The notes: a model not told the origin generated them from the letters alone. DNA of 64,000 bases from Flavobacteriaceae bacterium GSB9 (GCA_022749295.1 CP062007.1:1-64000), one strand, 5' to 3'. Numbered from the stretch's first letter, positions 1-8,517 are shown. Made by a program: numbers and translations.

Positions 1-1290
1 TTTTATATGATTTGTTCTCCTTAAAAAATTGCGTTGTTCTAGGTTTAACTCATAGTTATTAATATGAAAGCGACCATTTTCTTCAACGATAATGTTAGTA
101 GTATTTTCTAACAAGTGAGAATTATTTTTTAATTCATTGTATAATTCAGGCCATTCTTCTCTGATTATTAGGTTTTTTGATATAAATGCTAAATTGTCTG
201 TTAGTGAACCTTTGGGAATCAAATCGGTTTTTTCTTGCATTTCGGACAGCAAGATTTCTGTTTGAAAAACATTTAGGAATTGAATTATTTTTCTTGGATT
301 TTTTGAAAATTGCTGAGCAACAATGGAAATTATTTCAATTTGAAAGCCTAAATCATAATCGTCATTAAGTCTTTTAGCAAAATCAAATAAATCACCTTCA
401 GAAACACTCTTTATCGTAACTGTGGTGTTGAATAATTTTCTTAAAAATTCATTAGGATTGTTTCCTTGTTTCCTAATATGTTTTTTGATTTCATCTTCAT
501 CTATTGGAATGATAAAAACAACACCATTTTGCTCAAGAAAATTTTTAATAGTTAGAAGTAATTCAAAAGCTAAATCTTTATGACATCTATCTATATTATC
601 AATTACGATAACTAATTTTTTTGTTTTCTTTTTGGGTTTCCAAAAAATATTCTTTACCCATTCCCAATTATCTTTTTGCTTATTAATTATTTTATCAATG
701 ATCTCACTAAAAACTTTTTCAAATTGTTCAGGTGCGAAAAATTTTTGTTTTGAAATAGTAACCTTATACTGAACAAAGGTTTCTCGTAATAATATTGTTA
801 TTACAGTTAGTATTACAGAAATTATGGTTGTTGAGATTTTTAAATCACTTTCACCTGGGAAAAGCCATATCAGAATTAATAGAATAGGTGATAGCGAAAG
901 CCACCACAAAGAAGAATATTTCTTTACAGCAAGTTTATGGTCAATATCTTCACTTCGGTCTTCATAGAAAGAATCAAAAGTATCGCTCATTTCTAATTTG
1001 AAAAACTCTTTTAATTCATATAGAAAAGTTCTTCTGAACGAATCGTTTGAATACTTCCAAGCGTCATATTTAAAAACTGCTATTTCTGATTTTGTATCCT
1101 CATTGAATTTATCTTCTAGTGTTTTTATAATCGAAGATTTTCCTACTCCCCAACCTCCCAAAAGTCCAATTGTAAATGGTGTGTTAGAATTAACTATGAT
1201 TTCAGATAATGTTTCAGCATAAGGCTTTGCACCAAGTAAATCGTTTTCTTCGAGATTTATTTCCTTGTCAGGGATGTAGTTTATTTTCAT
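1..1290 (-). CDS. KAP-family P-loop NTPase (partial, 3' end off window)
   Basis: The reading frame opens with ATG at 1290 and stays open to the window edge, so at least 430 residues are present. A Walker A motif GGWGVGKSS lies at residues 45-53, two predicted membrane helices follow near residues 130-170, and a Walker B-like LVIVIDNIDRC lies near residue 235. This order (early P-loop, membrane hairpin inserted between Walker A and B) is typical of KAP NTPases, membrane-associated STAND-like ATPases often found in mobile or anti-phage contexts. It is the most distal visible cassette: its start side carries the code GTTGTACAGCATT read inward from 1337. Its left cassette end is outside the window, so a second gene in the same cassette is possible. 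Family assignment is solid; function is inference. Confidence 0.85.
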   Translation of the reverse strand, partial: MKINYIPDKEINLEENDLLGAKPYAETLSEIIVNSNTPFTIGLLGGWGVGKSSIIKTLEDKFNEDTKSEIAVFKYDAWKYSNDSFRRTFLYELKEFFKLEMSDTFDSFYEDRSEDIDHKLAVKKYSSLWWLSLSPILLILIWLFPGESDLKISTTIISVILTVITILLRETFVQYKVTISKQKFFAPEQFEKVFSEIIDKIINKQKDNWEWVKNIFWKPKKKTKKLVIVIDNIDRCHKDLAFELLLTIKNFLEQNGVVFIIPIDEDEIKKHIRKQGNNPNEFLRKLFNTTVTIKSVSEGDLFDFAKRLNDDYDLGFQIEIISIVAQQFSKNPRKIIQFLNVFQTEILLSEMQEKTDLIPKGSLTDNLAFISKNLIIREEWPELYNELKNNSHLLENTTNIIVEENGRFHINNYELNLEQRNFLRRTNHIK

Positions 1291-1330
1291 TTATATTTTT
1301 TTAATTGCTCTTAGAGTTTTGGGTAATGCT

Positions 1331-1467
1331 GTACAACGTGTTTGGCTATGGTTTCGTTGCGTGAAAATCCGCTAGGATTTTCCGCCGTAAACCGAAGATA
1401 GCAAAATTGCGAGGACTTTCCGAGAGGAAAGTCAGAAGCAATGAATTATAGCCGTTGTTGTAACCAG
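1331..1467 (-). repeat. attC-like recombination site A
   Basis: Core AAC at 1335-1337 and core GTT at 1457-1459, 125 bp apart. The inner arms GGCTAT and ATAGCC pair. Internal hairpins include the GGATTTTCC motif family. It separates the KAP cassette from the MORN-repeat cassette. Confidence 0.85.
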
Positions 1468-1471
1468 TTTT

Positions 1472-2053
1472 TTAATAATTTAGAATTCGTTTCACATTTC
1501 CATTTTCGAAATATTCAATGGATTCACCACTTAACTTTCCATTTTTATAATTCCATTCAATTTTCTTTTTCCCGTTTTTATAATATTCAGTTGAAATTCC
1601 TTCTGGAATTCCGTCTTTATATTTGAAGTCTGTTCTCTTTTCACCAGTCGGATAATATGCTATTCCGCTAATTAGTATGTCATTTTTAAATTCCCATACC
1701 GTTTCTTTTTCACCTGTTTCATAATACCTGATTGCTGTTCCGTCTCTTTTACCATTTTTAAAGGTATATTCCTGAAGAAGTTTTCCGCTTTTAAAATAAG
1801 ATTTCCCTTCGATTAGTTCTCCATTTTCATAATCCCATTCAGAGTATGTTCCGTCTTTGTGATATTCTTTTGAAATTCCATTTAGTTGATTGTTTTTATA
1901 TTTCCATTCAACTTTCAATCCGCCATCTTCATAGAATTCTTTTGTTATTCCGTTCAGTTGGTCTGTAGAAGTAGTTTTGTCAGTCACTTCTTTGGTTGGG
2001 AAACAAGAAGTAAACGACGTTAAAAATATTATATATAAAATTAGGTTTCTCAT
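1472..2053 (-). CDS. MORN-repeat lipoprotein (YwqK-like antitoxin family)
   Basis: This 193-residue protein begins with a lipoprotein signal peptide ending in a lipobox around TSFTSC. The rest is about seven MORN_2-type repeats of roughly 22 residues with the pattern G-x-x-x-E-Y-Y-x-N-G-x-x-K/Y-x-E-W-x-Y-x-N-G. Such proteins are annotated as YwqK-family antitoxins, but no toxin partner is visible and the name says little about role; an outer-membrane lipoprotein with a repeat scaffold is the safest statement. It is a one-gene cassette. The stop codon lies 15 nt inside the cassette's left core (1457) and the start codon 18 nt from its right core (2073). Confidence 0.85.
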   Translation of the reverse strand: MRNLILYIIFLTSFTSCFPTKEVTDKTTSTDQLNGITKEFYEDGGLKVEWKYKNNQLNGISKEYHKDGTYSEWDYENGELIEGKSYFKSGKLLQEYTFKNGKRDGTAIRYYETGEKETVWEFKNDILISGIAYYPTGEKRTDFKYKDGIPEGISTEYYKNGKKKIEWNYKNGKLSGESIEYFENGNVKRILNY

Positions 2054-2064
2054 TTTCTCAAATT

Positions 2065-2203
2065 GGTTACAACGGTCTCGTATAACCGTCAGTTACGGGA
2101 TTAAAGTTAATAATTTTCGGTTAAGCACTGACGTTAGCAATTCCGAGTGGATTCGGACGTAGTCGAATCCGCCGTAATTGCGGTTATACATTGTTGCCAG
2201 TAG
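2065..2203 (-). repeat. attC-like recombination site B
   Basis: Cores AAC 2071-2073 and GTT 2193-2195, 125 bp apart. Inner arms GTATAACCG and CGGTTATAC pair perfectly over 9 bp. It is nearly identical to site G (6258-6398), including the spacer CGGTCTC. Confidence 0.85.
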
Positions 2204-2207
2204 TTAT

Positions 2208-2899
2208 TTAACTCACTATTTCTGGTCCAATTCCGCCAATCCATTCCCATTTTCCATTAATCTTTTTATAAATATACGTTCCTGAATTTGCACATAAAGA
2301 ACCGCAGGAATATGAATATCTGAAAAATGCTATTTTTTTATCGATAGAAAATAAAGGCAGTTCTAAACTGTAATAACCACTACCCATTTTATAGATTTCA
2401 TTCCAATAAGTTTCTAAATCCACTTTTTCTATAAGGTCATCTAAATATTTTCGTTCAATCTTTTTTCGAGGAATATTTTTAGGTTTTAAAACGATTCCTT
2501 TTTGTGATTCAGTTTGTTCGTAAATAAAACTGATGTCATTTTTGTCAATTAATTCGCTTAATGAACTGTCTTTGTCCTTTTCGGTTAGTTTTATCAAATC
2601 CGCATTCCAATATTCCGATTCCATCGGGAAAATCTTAATCGGTTTGTTCACTATCATTCCGTCAGTTCTCAATACGTCTTTAAAGAAATTTAAATAGTCC
2701 GATTCTGAAATTTTGGGTTTTTCTATGGTACTGTATTCAGGTATTACTTTTTCGCTTTTTTTCTCAACTATTTGTGTTTTTTCGTGTCAATTTTGGTTTC
2801 GATTGATTCTGTTACTTTCTCATTTTCAGAATCGGTTTTTTGCTTGCAAGAAGTCGCAATGAATATCAAAATTATTAAGACTGGCAGAAGTTTTTTCAT
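2208..2899 (-). pseudogene. Cassette lipoprotein gene with single-base frameshift
   Basis: From ATG at 2899 the frame encodes a lipoprotein signal peptide (MKKLLPVLIILIFIATSC) and a charged linker, then stops just after a run of six T on the plus strand at 2777-2782. Adding one base to that run joins the frame without a gap to the downstream frame that ends at 2208, giving a protein of about 230 residues. The C-terminal part contains aromatic and Cys-containing segments (SYSCGSLCANSGTYIY) but no family I recognise. The start ATG sits only 11 nt from the cassette core (AAC 2910-2912). It is either a decayed cassette gene or a homopolymer sequencing error; the sequence cannot tell which. Confidence 0.7.
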
Positions 2900-2902
2900 A
2901 AT

Positions 2903-3042
2903 TACTGGCAACGTTTATGTATAAGGAAAGTTGAGTGTTTGTATGCGAGGATTTTCCGAAGGAAAATCAGAAGCTAGCAAACGAGCAACTAACATTGGTT
3001 GAGCTAAAATTAGCAATTTTTTTTATACGGTGTTGGCAATAG
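2903..3042 (-). repeat. attC-like recombination site C
   Basis: Cores AAC 2910-2912 and GTT 3032-3034, 125 bp apart. Inner arms GTATAA and TTATAC pair. It contains the hairpin GATTTTCCGAAGGAAAATC that is also found in sites D and L. Confidence 0.85.
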
Positions 3043-3793
3043 TTTTTATTCATATTTCCATACCAATTCAGTTCATCTTTCCAATCAATTTTTTCGTAGT
3101 CAACTTGGTCGTTAGTATAAACTCTAAATATTCTTTTATAACCTGTTGAAATTAAAATATTTTTAATTGAGTCTATTTTTTGATTATTTAAACTTTTGTC
3201 AATCAGTAAATTGAACTGAAAATTTATCGAATCCAATTCAGTTTCTTGAGAAGCAATAAAAGCAATAGTCTCATATTTAATTTCGTCTAATCCACGAGTT
3301 TTGTCACTATCAGTTTTTGCCATTAATTTACCATTTCTAAATCCGACGTAAACGTCCAATCCAATTCCTTTTTCTTTACTTAAAATCAAATTGTTTTTAG
3401 AAGGTAAGTCAATGGTCAATTGTAATCGTTTCAGATAATAATCATAGGCATTTTTAATTCGCAAAATAGATGGTCCATAAACGCTGTCTGTTGGTTTTTT
3501 AATAAAGAGTGTATCCAGATTTTTACTTAATCTATAATCGAATTCTTTAGTTTTAATTCCGAAACTGTCAAGTCCTTTAATTGTTTCAAGATACAATTTT
3601 GAACTGTCAATCTCCCATTTGTTTATGTAAGACACTCCCATTCATTTACAATTAGAGAATCTTGATAAAATTCAAATTCATTCAGTCCATTTATGACACT
3701 CCAATTACCAATTAGTTTGTCTTTTTCTTTATCGGAAGAAGAACAAGATTGTAAAATCAAAACTAAAATTATTATTCTATAAATGGTTTTCAT
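2967..3793 (-). pseudogene. Cassette lipoprotein gene with frameshift and read-through into attC
   Basis: ATG at 3793 starts a lipoprotein signal peptide (MKTIYRIIILVLILQSC). The frame runs about 55 codons into a lipocalin-like opening (KLIGNWSVINGLNEFEFY) and stops near 3630. A one-base addition in the GGG at a TGGGAG motif there restores a continuous frame with the long downstream ORF ending at 2967. That ORF itself passes the cassette core (GTT 3032) and ends deep inside repeat C, while another frame has TAA at 3046-3048, where a cassette gene would normally stop. A second indel near the 3' end is therefore possible. Function is unknown; the lipocalin-like resemblance is weak. Confidence 0.65.
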
Positions 3794-3798
3794 TCAAA

Positions 3799-3940
3799 TT
3801 ATTGCCAACGTTTATGTGTAAGGAACGTTGCGTGTTTGAGTGCGAGGATTTTCCGAAGGAAAATCAGAAGCTAGCAAACAGGCAACGACCAAACGATTGA
3901 CCTAAAATAAGCAATGTTTTTTACACGGTGTTGTAACCAG
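3799..3940 (-). repeat. attC-like recombination site D
   Basis: Cores AAC 3807-3809 and GTT 3930-3932, 126 bp apart. Inner arms GTGTAA and TTACAC pair. Compared with site C the arms differ by compensating changes (GTATAA/TTATAC), which supports a folded site. Confidence 0.85.
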
Positions 3941-3944
3941 TTTT

Positions 3945-4403
3945 TTATTCCATTATTTTTTTGAAATACAAATCCGCTTTTTTGCTGTCAGGCCCATAAA
4001 TTTCCAAACTCGGTTTTAGTTCGTTATTTTCCATTCCAATATTCAATTCGTATTTATTCGTATTCCAATTATTCATTTTAAAATGTCCAAATTCATAAAC
4101 CTGTTTTCCTTTCCAAAACAATTCAAAAGTGCAATGACCATATTCGTTTTTAATTCCTTTTTGGTTTTTTCCGTCCGCAAAGATTGTCTTTCCGCTATTT
4201 TGGTTCACAACTTTAAAATCCGATAAATTTAGCTTTGAGTCAACTTTTAAGTCAAATGTATTAAAGTCAAATATTTTAGATGAAATTTGAGTCGCAAGAC
4301 AATGTTCATCTTTTACTTTTTTAGCGTAGTTTTTAAAACCATAGAAACTTGAAATTCCGATTATTAGAATTATAATAAAAATCAGATTTTTCTTCTTTAG
4401 CAT
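3945..4403 (-). CDS. Membrane-anchored protein of unknown function (cassette)
   Basis: This 152-residue protein has an N-terminal hydrophobic helix (about residues 6-24) preceded by KKK, most likely an uncleaved signal anchor with the remainder outside the cytoplasm. The soluble part is small, lysine- and asparagine-rich, and has no motif I recognise. It is a one-gene cassette: left end code GTTGTAACCAG at 3930, right end code the inverted copy ending at 4429. These are the same codes as the MORN cassette (1457-2073), although the proteins are unrelated. Confidence 0.75.
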   Translation of the reverse strand: MLKKKNLIFIIILIIGISSFYGFKNYAKKVKDEHCLATQISSKIFDFNTFDLKVDSKLNLSDFKVVNQNSGKTIFADGKNQKGIKNEYGHCTFELFWKGKQVYEFGHFKMNNWNTNKYELNIGMENNELKPSLEIYGPDSKKADLYFKKIME

Positions 4404-4420
4404 TCGATTTGTCTTAAATT

Positions 4421-4558
4421 GGTTACAACGGTTGGGCTATGGTTTCGTTGCGTGAAAATCCGCTAGGATTTTCCGCCGTAAACCGAAGATAGTAAATTTG
4501 CGAGGACTTTCCGAGAGGAAAGTCAGAAGCAATGAACTATAGCCGGTGTTGTAAATAG
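4421..4558 (-). repeat. attC-like recombination site E
   Basis: Cores AAC 4427-4429 and GTT 4548-4550, 124 bp apart. Inner arms GGCTAT and ATAGCC pair. It is close to sites A and H. Confidence 0.85.
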
Positions 4559-5134
4559 TTATTTTTTCAATTCAAATGTTTTTCCATTCCAAGAATATGT
4601 TTTTAAAACTTCAACGGATTCAACTTCGTAATTGTCATTCAGATTTGATTTAGTCAATAAAATCTGATTTTTGATTCCAAACTTTTGATTCGGAAATCTG
4701 TATTCATTTATAGGTGTTGGTCCATCACAATGAAGATATTCCGATTCTGGAAGTTCAATTAATTTCCCTTCTTTTGTTTTGAGTAAATAAGTCGAATAAT
4801 AATTTGTGCAACACGCATCATATCCAGATTCCAAACGTATAATTTGTTCGATATTTGTTAAATTATTGATATTTAAAATCTCAATTGTAGTTCCACTATA
4901 AAATTCCAATTCCGATATTTTTATTTCATAAAGTGTTTGTCCGTTATTGTCTTTTAAATAAATAGAAATTGGTTCAGGTGCGTTTTCAGTTGGAAAATTT
5001 TCCCAATACTTTTTTATTGTCAGTGAGTCAATTTCCGTTAAATAATATTGCTCTGATTTTATAAAATCATTAGATTCTTGACCAAAAGAGTTCAAGAATG
5101 TCAGAAAAATTATTATCAGGATTGTGTTTTTCAT
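4559..5134 (-). CDS. Secreted protein of unknown function (cassette)
   Basis: This 191-residue protein starts with a classical signal peptide (about residues 1-19, cleavage likely after FGQ). The mature part has a vicinal cysteine pair (DACCTNYYSTY) and short beta-rich segments but no family I recognise. The start codon ATG overlaps the cassette terminus (code GTTGTAAATAATTATG read from the core at 5147), so the 5' leader of its mRNA would be the preceding attC-like site. The stop codon lies 12 nt inside the left core at 4548. Confidence 0.75.
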   Translation of the reverse strand: MKNTILIIIFLTFLNSFGQESNDFIKSEQYYLTEIDSLTIKKYWENFPTENAPEPISIYLKDNNGQTLYEIKISELEFYSGTTIEILNINNLTNIEQIIRLESGYDACCTNYYSTYLLKTKEGKLIELPESEYLHCDGPTPINEYRFPNQKFGIKNQILLTKSNLNDNYEVESVEVLKTYSWNGKTFELKK

Positions 5135-5136
5135 AA

Positions 5137-5277
5137 TTATTTACAACGGTTTGTGTAAGGATAGTTGCGTGTGTAAGCAACTAACTTACTAAAAATGGAA
5201 CAAACCAGAGGAAAATCCGCAGGATTTTCCGAGTAGGCTAGAACCAAGCAATTATTTTTACACGTTGTTGCCACACG
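5137..5277 (-). repeat. attC-like recombination site F
   Basis: Cores AAC 5145-5147 and GTT 5267-5269, 125 bp apart. Inner arms GTGTAA and TTACAC pair. It is close to site J and is the array member most like the isolated element at 50353-50474. Confidence 0.85.
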
Positions 5278-5281
5278 TTTT

Positions 5282-6256
5282 TTATTTCCAATAACTTATT
5301 TTTCTCGTTTCAACGTAAATTGGAACGAAATCTTTTGAGTTATTAAAATGTTCTTTCATAGATACATTTTTCTTAATCCAATTCCCATTTTCGTCAAATT
5401 CATACTCAAATTTCAATTCTCGATTTAATTTTGAATCCTCAAATTCTTTTGAATTGATAGGATTATATAAAATGTCAAATTCAGTTATGTTGTCCGTATG
5501 TTTTTTTAAATCCGCTGATATTGTATAGGAAGTTTGTTTAAAAATTCTTCCGTCTTTCCATTCCATTTCGCTTATCATTTCCATCCATTCTGTTTTATAT
5601 GACAATTCTATTAGATTGTTGTTATTGTCATATTTAAACAGATTAGTTGTCATTGATTTGTCATTCCCTTTTTCTTTTTCTGTAGAAGATATTATTTTAT
5701 CATTATCGTCAAAAGTGTATTCTAAATTAACTTCTGTCGTATCATTTCCTTTAACAGAAATTCGTTTTATTTGATAATCATTTTGTCCATAATAAAAAGT
5801 TGTTTTATGGTCAATTGTGTCATTTACGAAAACAATCAATTCACTTGTGTTATAAATAGAATCATATTCTGAAGTTTGAATAATTTTCGATTTGTTTGCT
5901 TTATTAATTGAAACACTTTTAATGAATTTTTGGTTTTTGTTATAATCAATAACATTGGTTTGTAAAAGACTTCCATAATTATCGAAGTATTCTACTTTTT
6001 TCAATTCCCCAAAATCGGTGTATTCCTCTATTTTGTTCAGAACAGGTTTATCTTCATTTTGTGTGTTCTGAAAAGTTGTTTTGTAATATTCAATTTTTTT
6101 AACTTTTCCATACAGATTGTTTCCTTGTAAAGCGTTTTTCGAATCTGAATAAATTGGCAGTAAATCAGTTCTCAATTCCGTTTTGTTATGGCAGTTAAAC
6201 AAAATTATTGACATTAAAGTCAGTAAGTAAATTTTTCTCAATGTACTTATTTTCAA
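5282..6256 (-). CDS. Lipoprotein with YD-like repeats, unknown function (cassette)
   Basis: This 324-residue protein has a lipoprotein signal peptide (lipobox near LFNC, Cys about residue 22). The mature protein is a series of short beta-strand repeats of the kind K-x-E-Y-x-D-x-x-G-x-x-x-x-x-x-Y (for example IEEYTDFGELKKVEYFDNYG, and a terminal EFDENGNW), resembling the YD/RHS-like repeats seen in many uncharacterised Bacteroidota surface lipoproteins. It is not a full RHS toxin: there is no RHS core or toxin tip. It is the longest complete cassette gene. The start codon lies 10 nt from the core at 6268. Confidence 0.78.
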   Translation of the reverse strand: MKISTLRKIYLLTLMSIILFNCHNKTELRTDLLPIYSDSKNALQGNNLYGKVKKIEYYKTTFQNTQNEDKPVLNKIEEYTDFGELKKVEYFDNYGSLLQTNVIDYNKNQKFIKSVSINKANKSKIIQTSEYDSIYNTSELIVFVNDTIDHKTTFYYGQNDYQIKRISVKGNDTTEVNLEYTFDDNDKIISSTEKEKGNDKSMTTNLFKYDNNNNLIELSYKTEWMEMISEMEWKDGRIFKQTSYTISADLKKHTDNITEFDILYNPINSKEFEDSKLNRELKFEYEFDENGNWIKKNVSMKEHFNNSKDFVPIYVETRKISYWK

Positions 6257-6257
6257 A

Positions 6258-6398
6258 TGTGTGGCAACGGTCTCGTATAACCGTCAGTTACGGGTTTTAA
6301 GTTACTGTTTTTCGGTTAAGCACAGACGCTCGCAATTCCGAGTGGATTCGGACGCAGTCGAATCCGCCGTAATTGCGGTTATACATTGTTGCCAGTAG
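6258..6398 (-). repeat. attC-like recombination site G
   Basis: Cores AAC 6266-6268 and GTT 6388-6390, 125 bp apart. Inner arms GTATAACCG and CGGTTATAC pair. It is near-identical to site B. Confidence 0.85.
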
Positions 6399-6402
6399 TA
6401 TT

Positions 6403-6990
6403 TTATTCAATTGTTTTTTCAATTAGTTTTAATTCTCCGTTTTCAACTTTCCAATGTTCGTAATATTCTTTATCCTCTGAATTATGTCCAATAACAAATC
6501 GTTCAATCAGTTTTGGAATTCCGTTTTCCAATTCATAAATATCTCGACCGTGTTCACAGCAACCGTTTCTCCAAGTCGAATTAATTTGCTTTTTTTCGTA
6601 ATCAAATTCAGGTGATGTTATTTCTCCGTAATCTTTGTTTTCCTCAAAGAGTTCATTTGTCGGATTATAAATCCAAAAGAGAAAAGGAACATTCGGTCCA
6701 GCTGGAAGAAATTCCATTAGCCTAAAATCCGTTTTTCCGTCAAAATTCATATCCTCAATTGCAAACAATTGGTCGTTTGGAAAAGTTTTACTGAAATAGT
6801 TTTCGGTTGGTTTTATAGTTTGCTTTAAAAGGCCATTTTTCAGAACCTCAATTTTGGTTATTTCACAGTCGTTTTCTCCGCATTTTTTAGTCAAACAAAA
6901 TTCAAATTCCGCATTTGAAAACTTAATTATTTCTTGTGAATAAAGTTCAAATGAAAGCAGAATTGTTAATATCAGCAGAGTTTTTTTCAT
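6403..6990 (-). CDS. Secreted XAC2610-like protein (cassette)
   Basis: I place the start at ATG 6990 because it opens a good signal peptide (MKKTLLILTILLSFELYSQ) and sits at the cassette terminus; an upstream in-frame ATG at 7107 would put the N-terminus inside repeat H and is unlikely. The 195-residue product contains the segment IEDMNFDGKTDFRLMEF and then a phenylalanine/tyrosine-rich FLFWIYNP stretch, the hallmark of XAC2610-related FG-GAP-like secreted proteins. A CC pair (NGCCEHG) lies in the C-terminal half. The role is unknown; a periplasmic or surface location is likely. Confidence 0.78.
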   Translation of the reverse strand: MKKTLLILTILLSFELYSQEIIKFSNAEFEFCLTKKCGENDCEITKIEVLKNGLLKQTIKPTENYFSKTFPNDQLFAIEDMNFDGKTDFRLMEFLPAGPNVPFLFWIYNPTNELFEENKDYGEITSPEFDYEKKQINSTWRNGCCEHGRDIYELENGIPKLIERFVIGHNSEDKEYYEHWKVENGELKLIEKTIE

Positions 6991-6991
6991 A

Positions 6992-7133
6992 TTACTGGCA
7001 ACGTGTTTGGCTATGGTTTCGTTGCGCAAAAATCCGCAGGATTCTTTCCGCCATGGACGAAAGATAGTAAAAATGAGCGGAATTTTCTGCCGAAAATTCC
7101 GCAGCAATGAACTATAGCCGGTGTTGTGTGTAG
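6992..7133 (-). repeat. attC-like recombination site H
   Basis: Cores AAC 7000-7002 and GTT 7123-7125, 126 bp apart. Inner arms GGCTAT and ATAGCC pair. Belongs to the A/E group with some divergence in the central hairpins. Confidence 0.85.
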
Positions 7134-7136
7134 TTT

Positions 7137-7727
7137 TTATTTTTCAATCCAATTTACTTCGGGCATATTAATTATTCCACAACCATTTATAAGCCATTTG
7201 TTATTTTCTTTTATCAGTTTTATTTTCATTCGAAATCCGTTTTCCAAAATTTTATCTTTAACATTAACGATTCCTAAAATAGTATCAAAATCTATTAATT
7301 TAAATCCTTTGTTAGGATAGTCTTGAGCATTAAATATTGGGTCAAAACCTAATCCATATTCGGGGTCTGCTTTATTTGCCTCGTCTATTATTTTTTTTAG
7401 CTCGTCTTTAAAGTTTTGACTTACATTTTTATTGGAATCAATCCATTCTGTGAGTTCAATTCGGTTATCAATTTGGTTATATTTTTCAGTATAGCCATTA
7501 ATAAAATTTAAGGCAATATTAGCTATTGAAGTTGAATCTCTAGATATCATTTCATCTTCCCTAATTTTAGCAATCTTTTCGTTTTTTGGAATATTATTTT
7601 TCGACTCTAAACTGTTATCAGTATTGATTTCAAGTTGTTCTTTACTTTGTGATAAATTAATTTTATCCTTTTTACTGTTGCAACTAAATACAATAAAAAT
7701 TGATACAATTAAACACAAATTTTTCAT
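7137..7727 (-). CDS. Lipoprotein of unknown function (cassette)
   Basis: This 196-residue protein has a lipoprotein signal peptide (lipobox near IVFSC, Cys about residue 16) followed by a low-complexity charged linker and a helical-plus-beta domain ending in a hydrophobic segment (KWLINGCGIINMPEVNW). The C-terminal domain resembles small NTF2-like or DUF-type periplasmic folds, but I cannot assign a family. It is the only cassette with a longer gap, 38 nt, between the start codon and the right core (7768). Confidence 0.75.
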   Translation of the reverse strand: MKNLCLIVSIFIVFSCNSKKDKINLSQSKEQLEINTDNSLESKNNIPKNEKIAKIREDEMISRDSTSIANIALNFINGYTEKYNQIDNRIELTEWIDSNKNVSQNFKDELKKIIDEANKADPEYGLGFDPIFNAQDYPNKGFKLIDFDTILGIVNVKDKILENGFRMKIKLIKENNKWLINGCGIINMPEVNWIEK

Positions 7728-7757
7728 CAGTTTTAAATTTTAGTTCATGAGCTGAAA

Positions 7758-7896
7758 TTACACACAACGTGTTTGTGTATGATTAGTGGCGTTTTTAAGC
7801 AACTAATTTAGCAAATACACACCGAATAGAAAATCCGCGAGGATTTTCGTAAGCAAGCTCGAACTAGCCATTAATTATACACGGTGTTGCCATTAG
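7758..7896 (-). repeat. attC-like recombination site I
   Basis: Cores AAC 7766-7768 and GTT 7886-7888, 123 bp apart. Inner arms GTGTAT and ATACAC pair. The stop codon of the next cassette gene (7871-7873) lies inside this site. Confidence 0.85.
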
Positions 7897-8494
7897 TACT
7901 TTTTTCAGATGTTATTTTATTTATTCTGGGTTGTATAAACCAAATTCCAATTGGAAAAAACCAAATCATAAAAAATTCTCCTATAAAATCACTAAAAGTA
8001 ACAGTTCGTTTTAATTCAGTCGTTTTGATTGTTTTTGATACGAAATAAAGTAAATAGAAAATGCAGAACATTGAAAATAAATGCATAGGTATAACGACAA
8101 ATAACATTTTTCCAACAATTCCTCCAACTGCATTATTTCCAGAAGAAAATCCGTAAAATGTAGTTCCGATTATAACTAATAGGAAAAGAATATAAACAAG
8201 AGGAATAAAGAAGAATACTTTAAACTTTTTAATTTTCATTTTAATGTCAGTCGGAATATATTTCTGTAATCCAATTCCAATTGACCAAAACCAGCCAAAA
8301 AAAAGTCCAACATAAAGAAACATTATAATTGGAAATATTTTCAGCATATTCAGAGTTCCAGTTTGGTCGGGATTTCCGTTTGAGTCAATATTCGCAAACA
8401 TTGATATCATAGCAACTATTTGTAATAAAATCGGAATCCCAAACATTAGAGTAAATAACTGCCAATGTTTAGCGTTTAAAAATTTGTTTATCAT
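7871..8494 (-). CDS. Four-helix membrane protein, unknown function (cassette)
   Basis: This 207-residue protein has about five strongly hydrophobic segments: near 15-32, 53-75, 92-112, 125-155 and 175-187. It opens with FLNAKHWQLF and closes with IWFIQPRINKI, both of which recur in the next cassette's protein (8664-9152), so the two are distant paralogues. Its reading frame crosses the cassette core and takes its TAA from within repeat I, adding residues TVYN that belong to the repeat; after movement to another site the C-terminus could change. There is no recognised family and no catalytic motif. Confidence 0.75.
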   Translation of the reverse strand: MINKFLNAKHWQLFTLMFGIPILLQIVAMISMFANIDSNGNPDQTGTLNMLKIFPIIMFLYVGLFFGWFWSIGIGLQKYIPTDIKMKIKKFKVFFFIPLVYILFLLVIIGTTFYGFSSGNNAVGGIVGKMLFVVIPMHLFSMFCIFYLLYFVSKTIKTTELKRTVTFSDFIGEFFMIWFFPIGIWFIQPRINKITSEKSTNGNTVYN

Positions 8495-8517
8495 TCAGTT
8501 CGTTGGTTGTTTCAGTA

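Noticed and set aside
186-1222. Plus-strand open frames in the first 1.3 kb
   Set aside because: They are short and antisense to the strongly supported KAP NTPase frame.
6403-7107. 234-residue version of the XAC2610-like gene
   Set aside because: The extra N-terminus is translated from repeat H; ATG 6990 opens a proper signal peptide at the cassette end.
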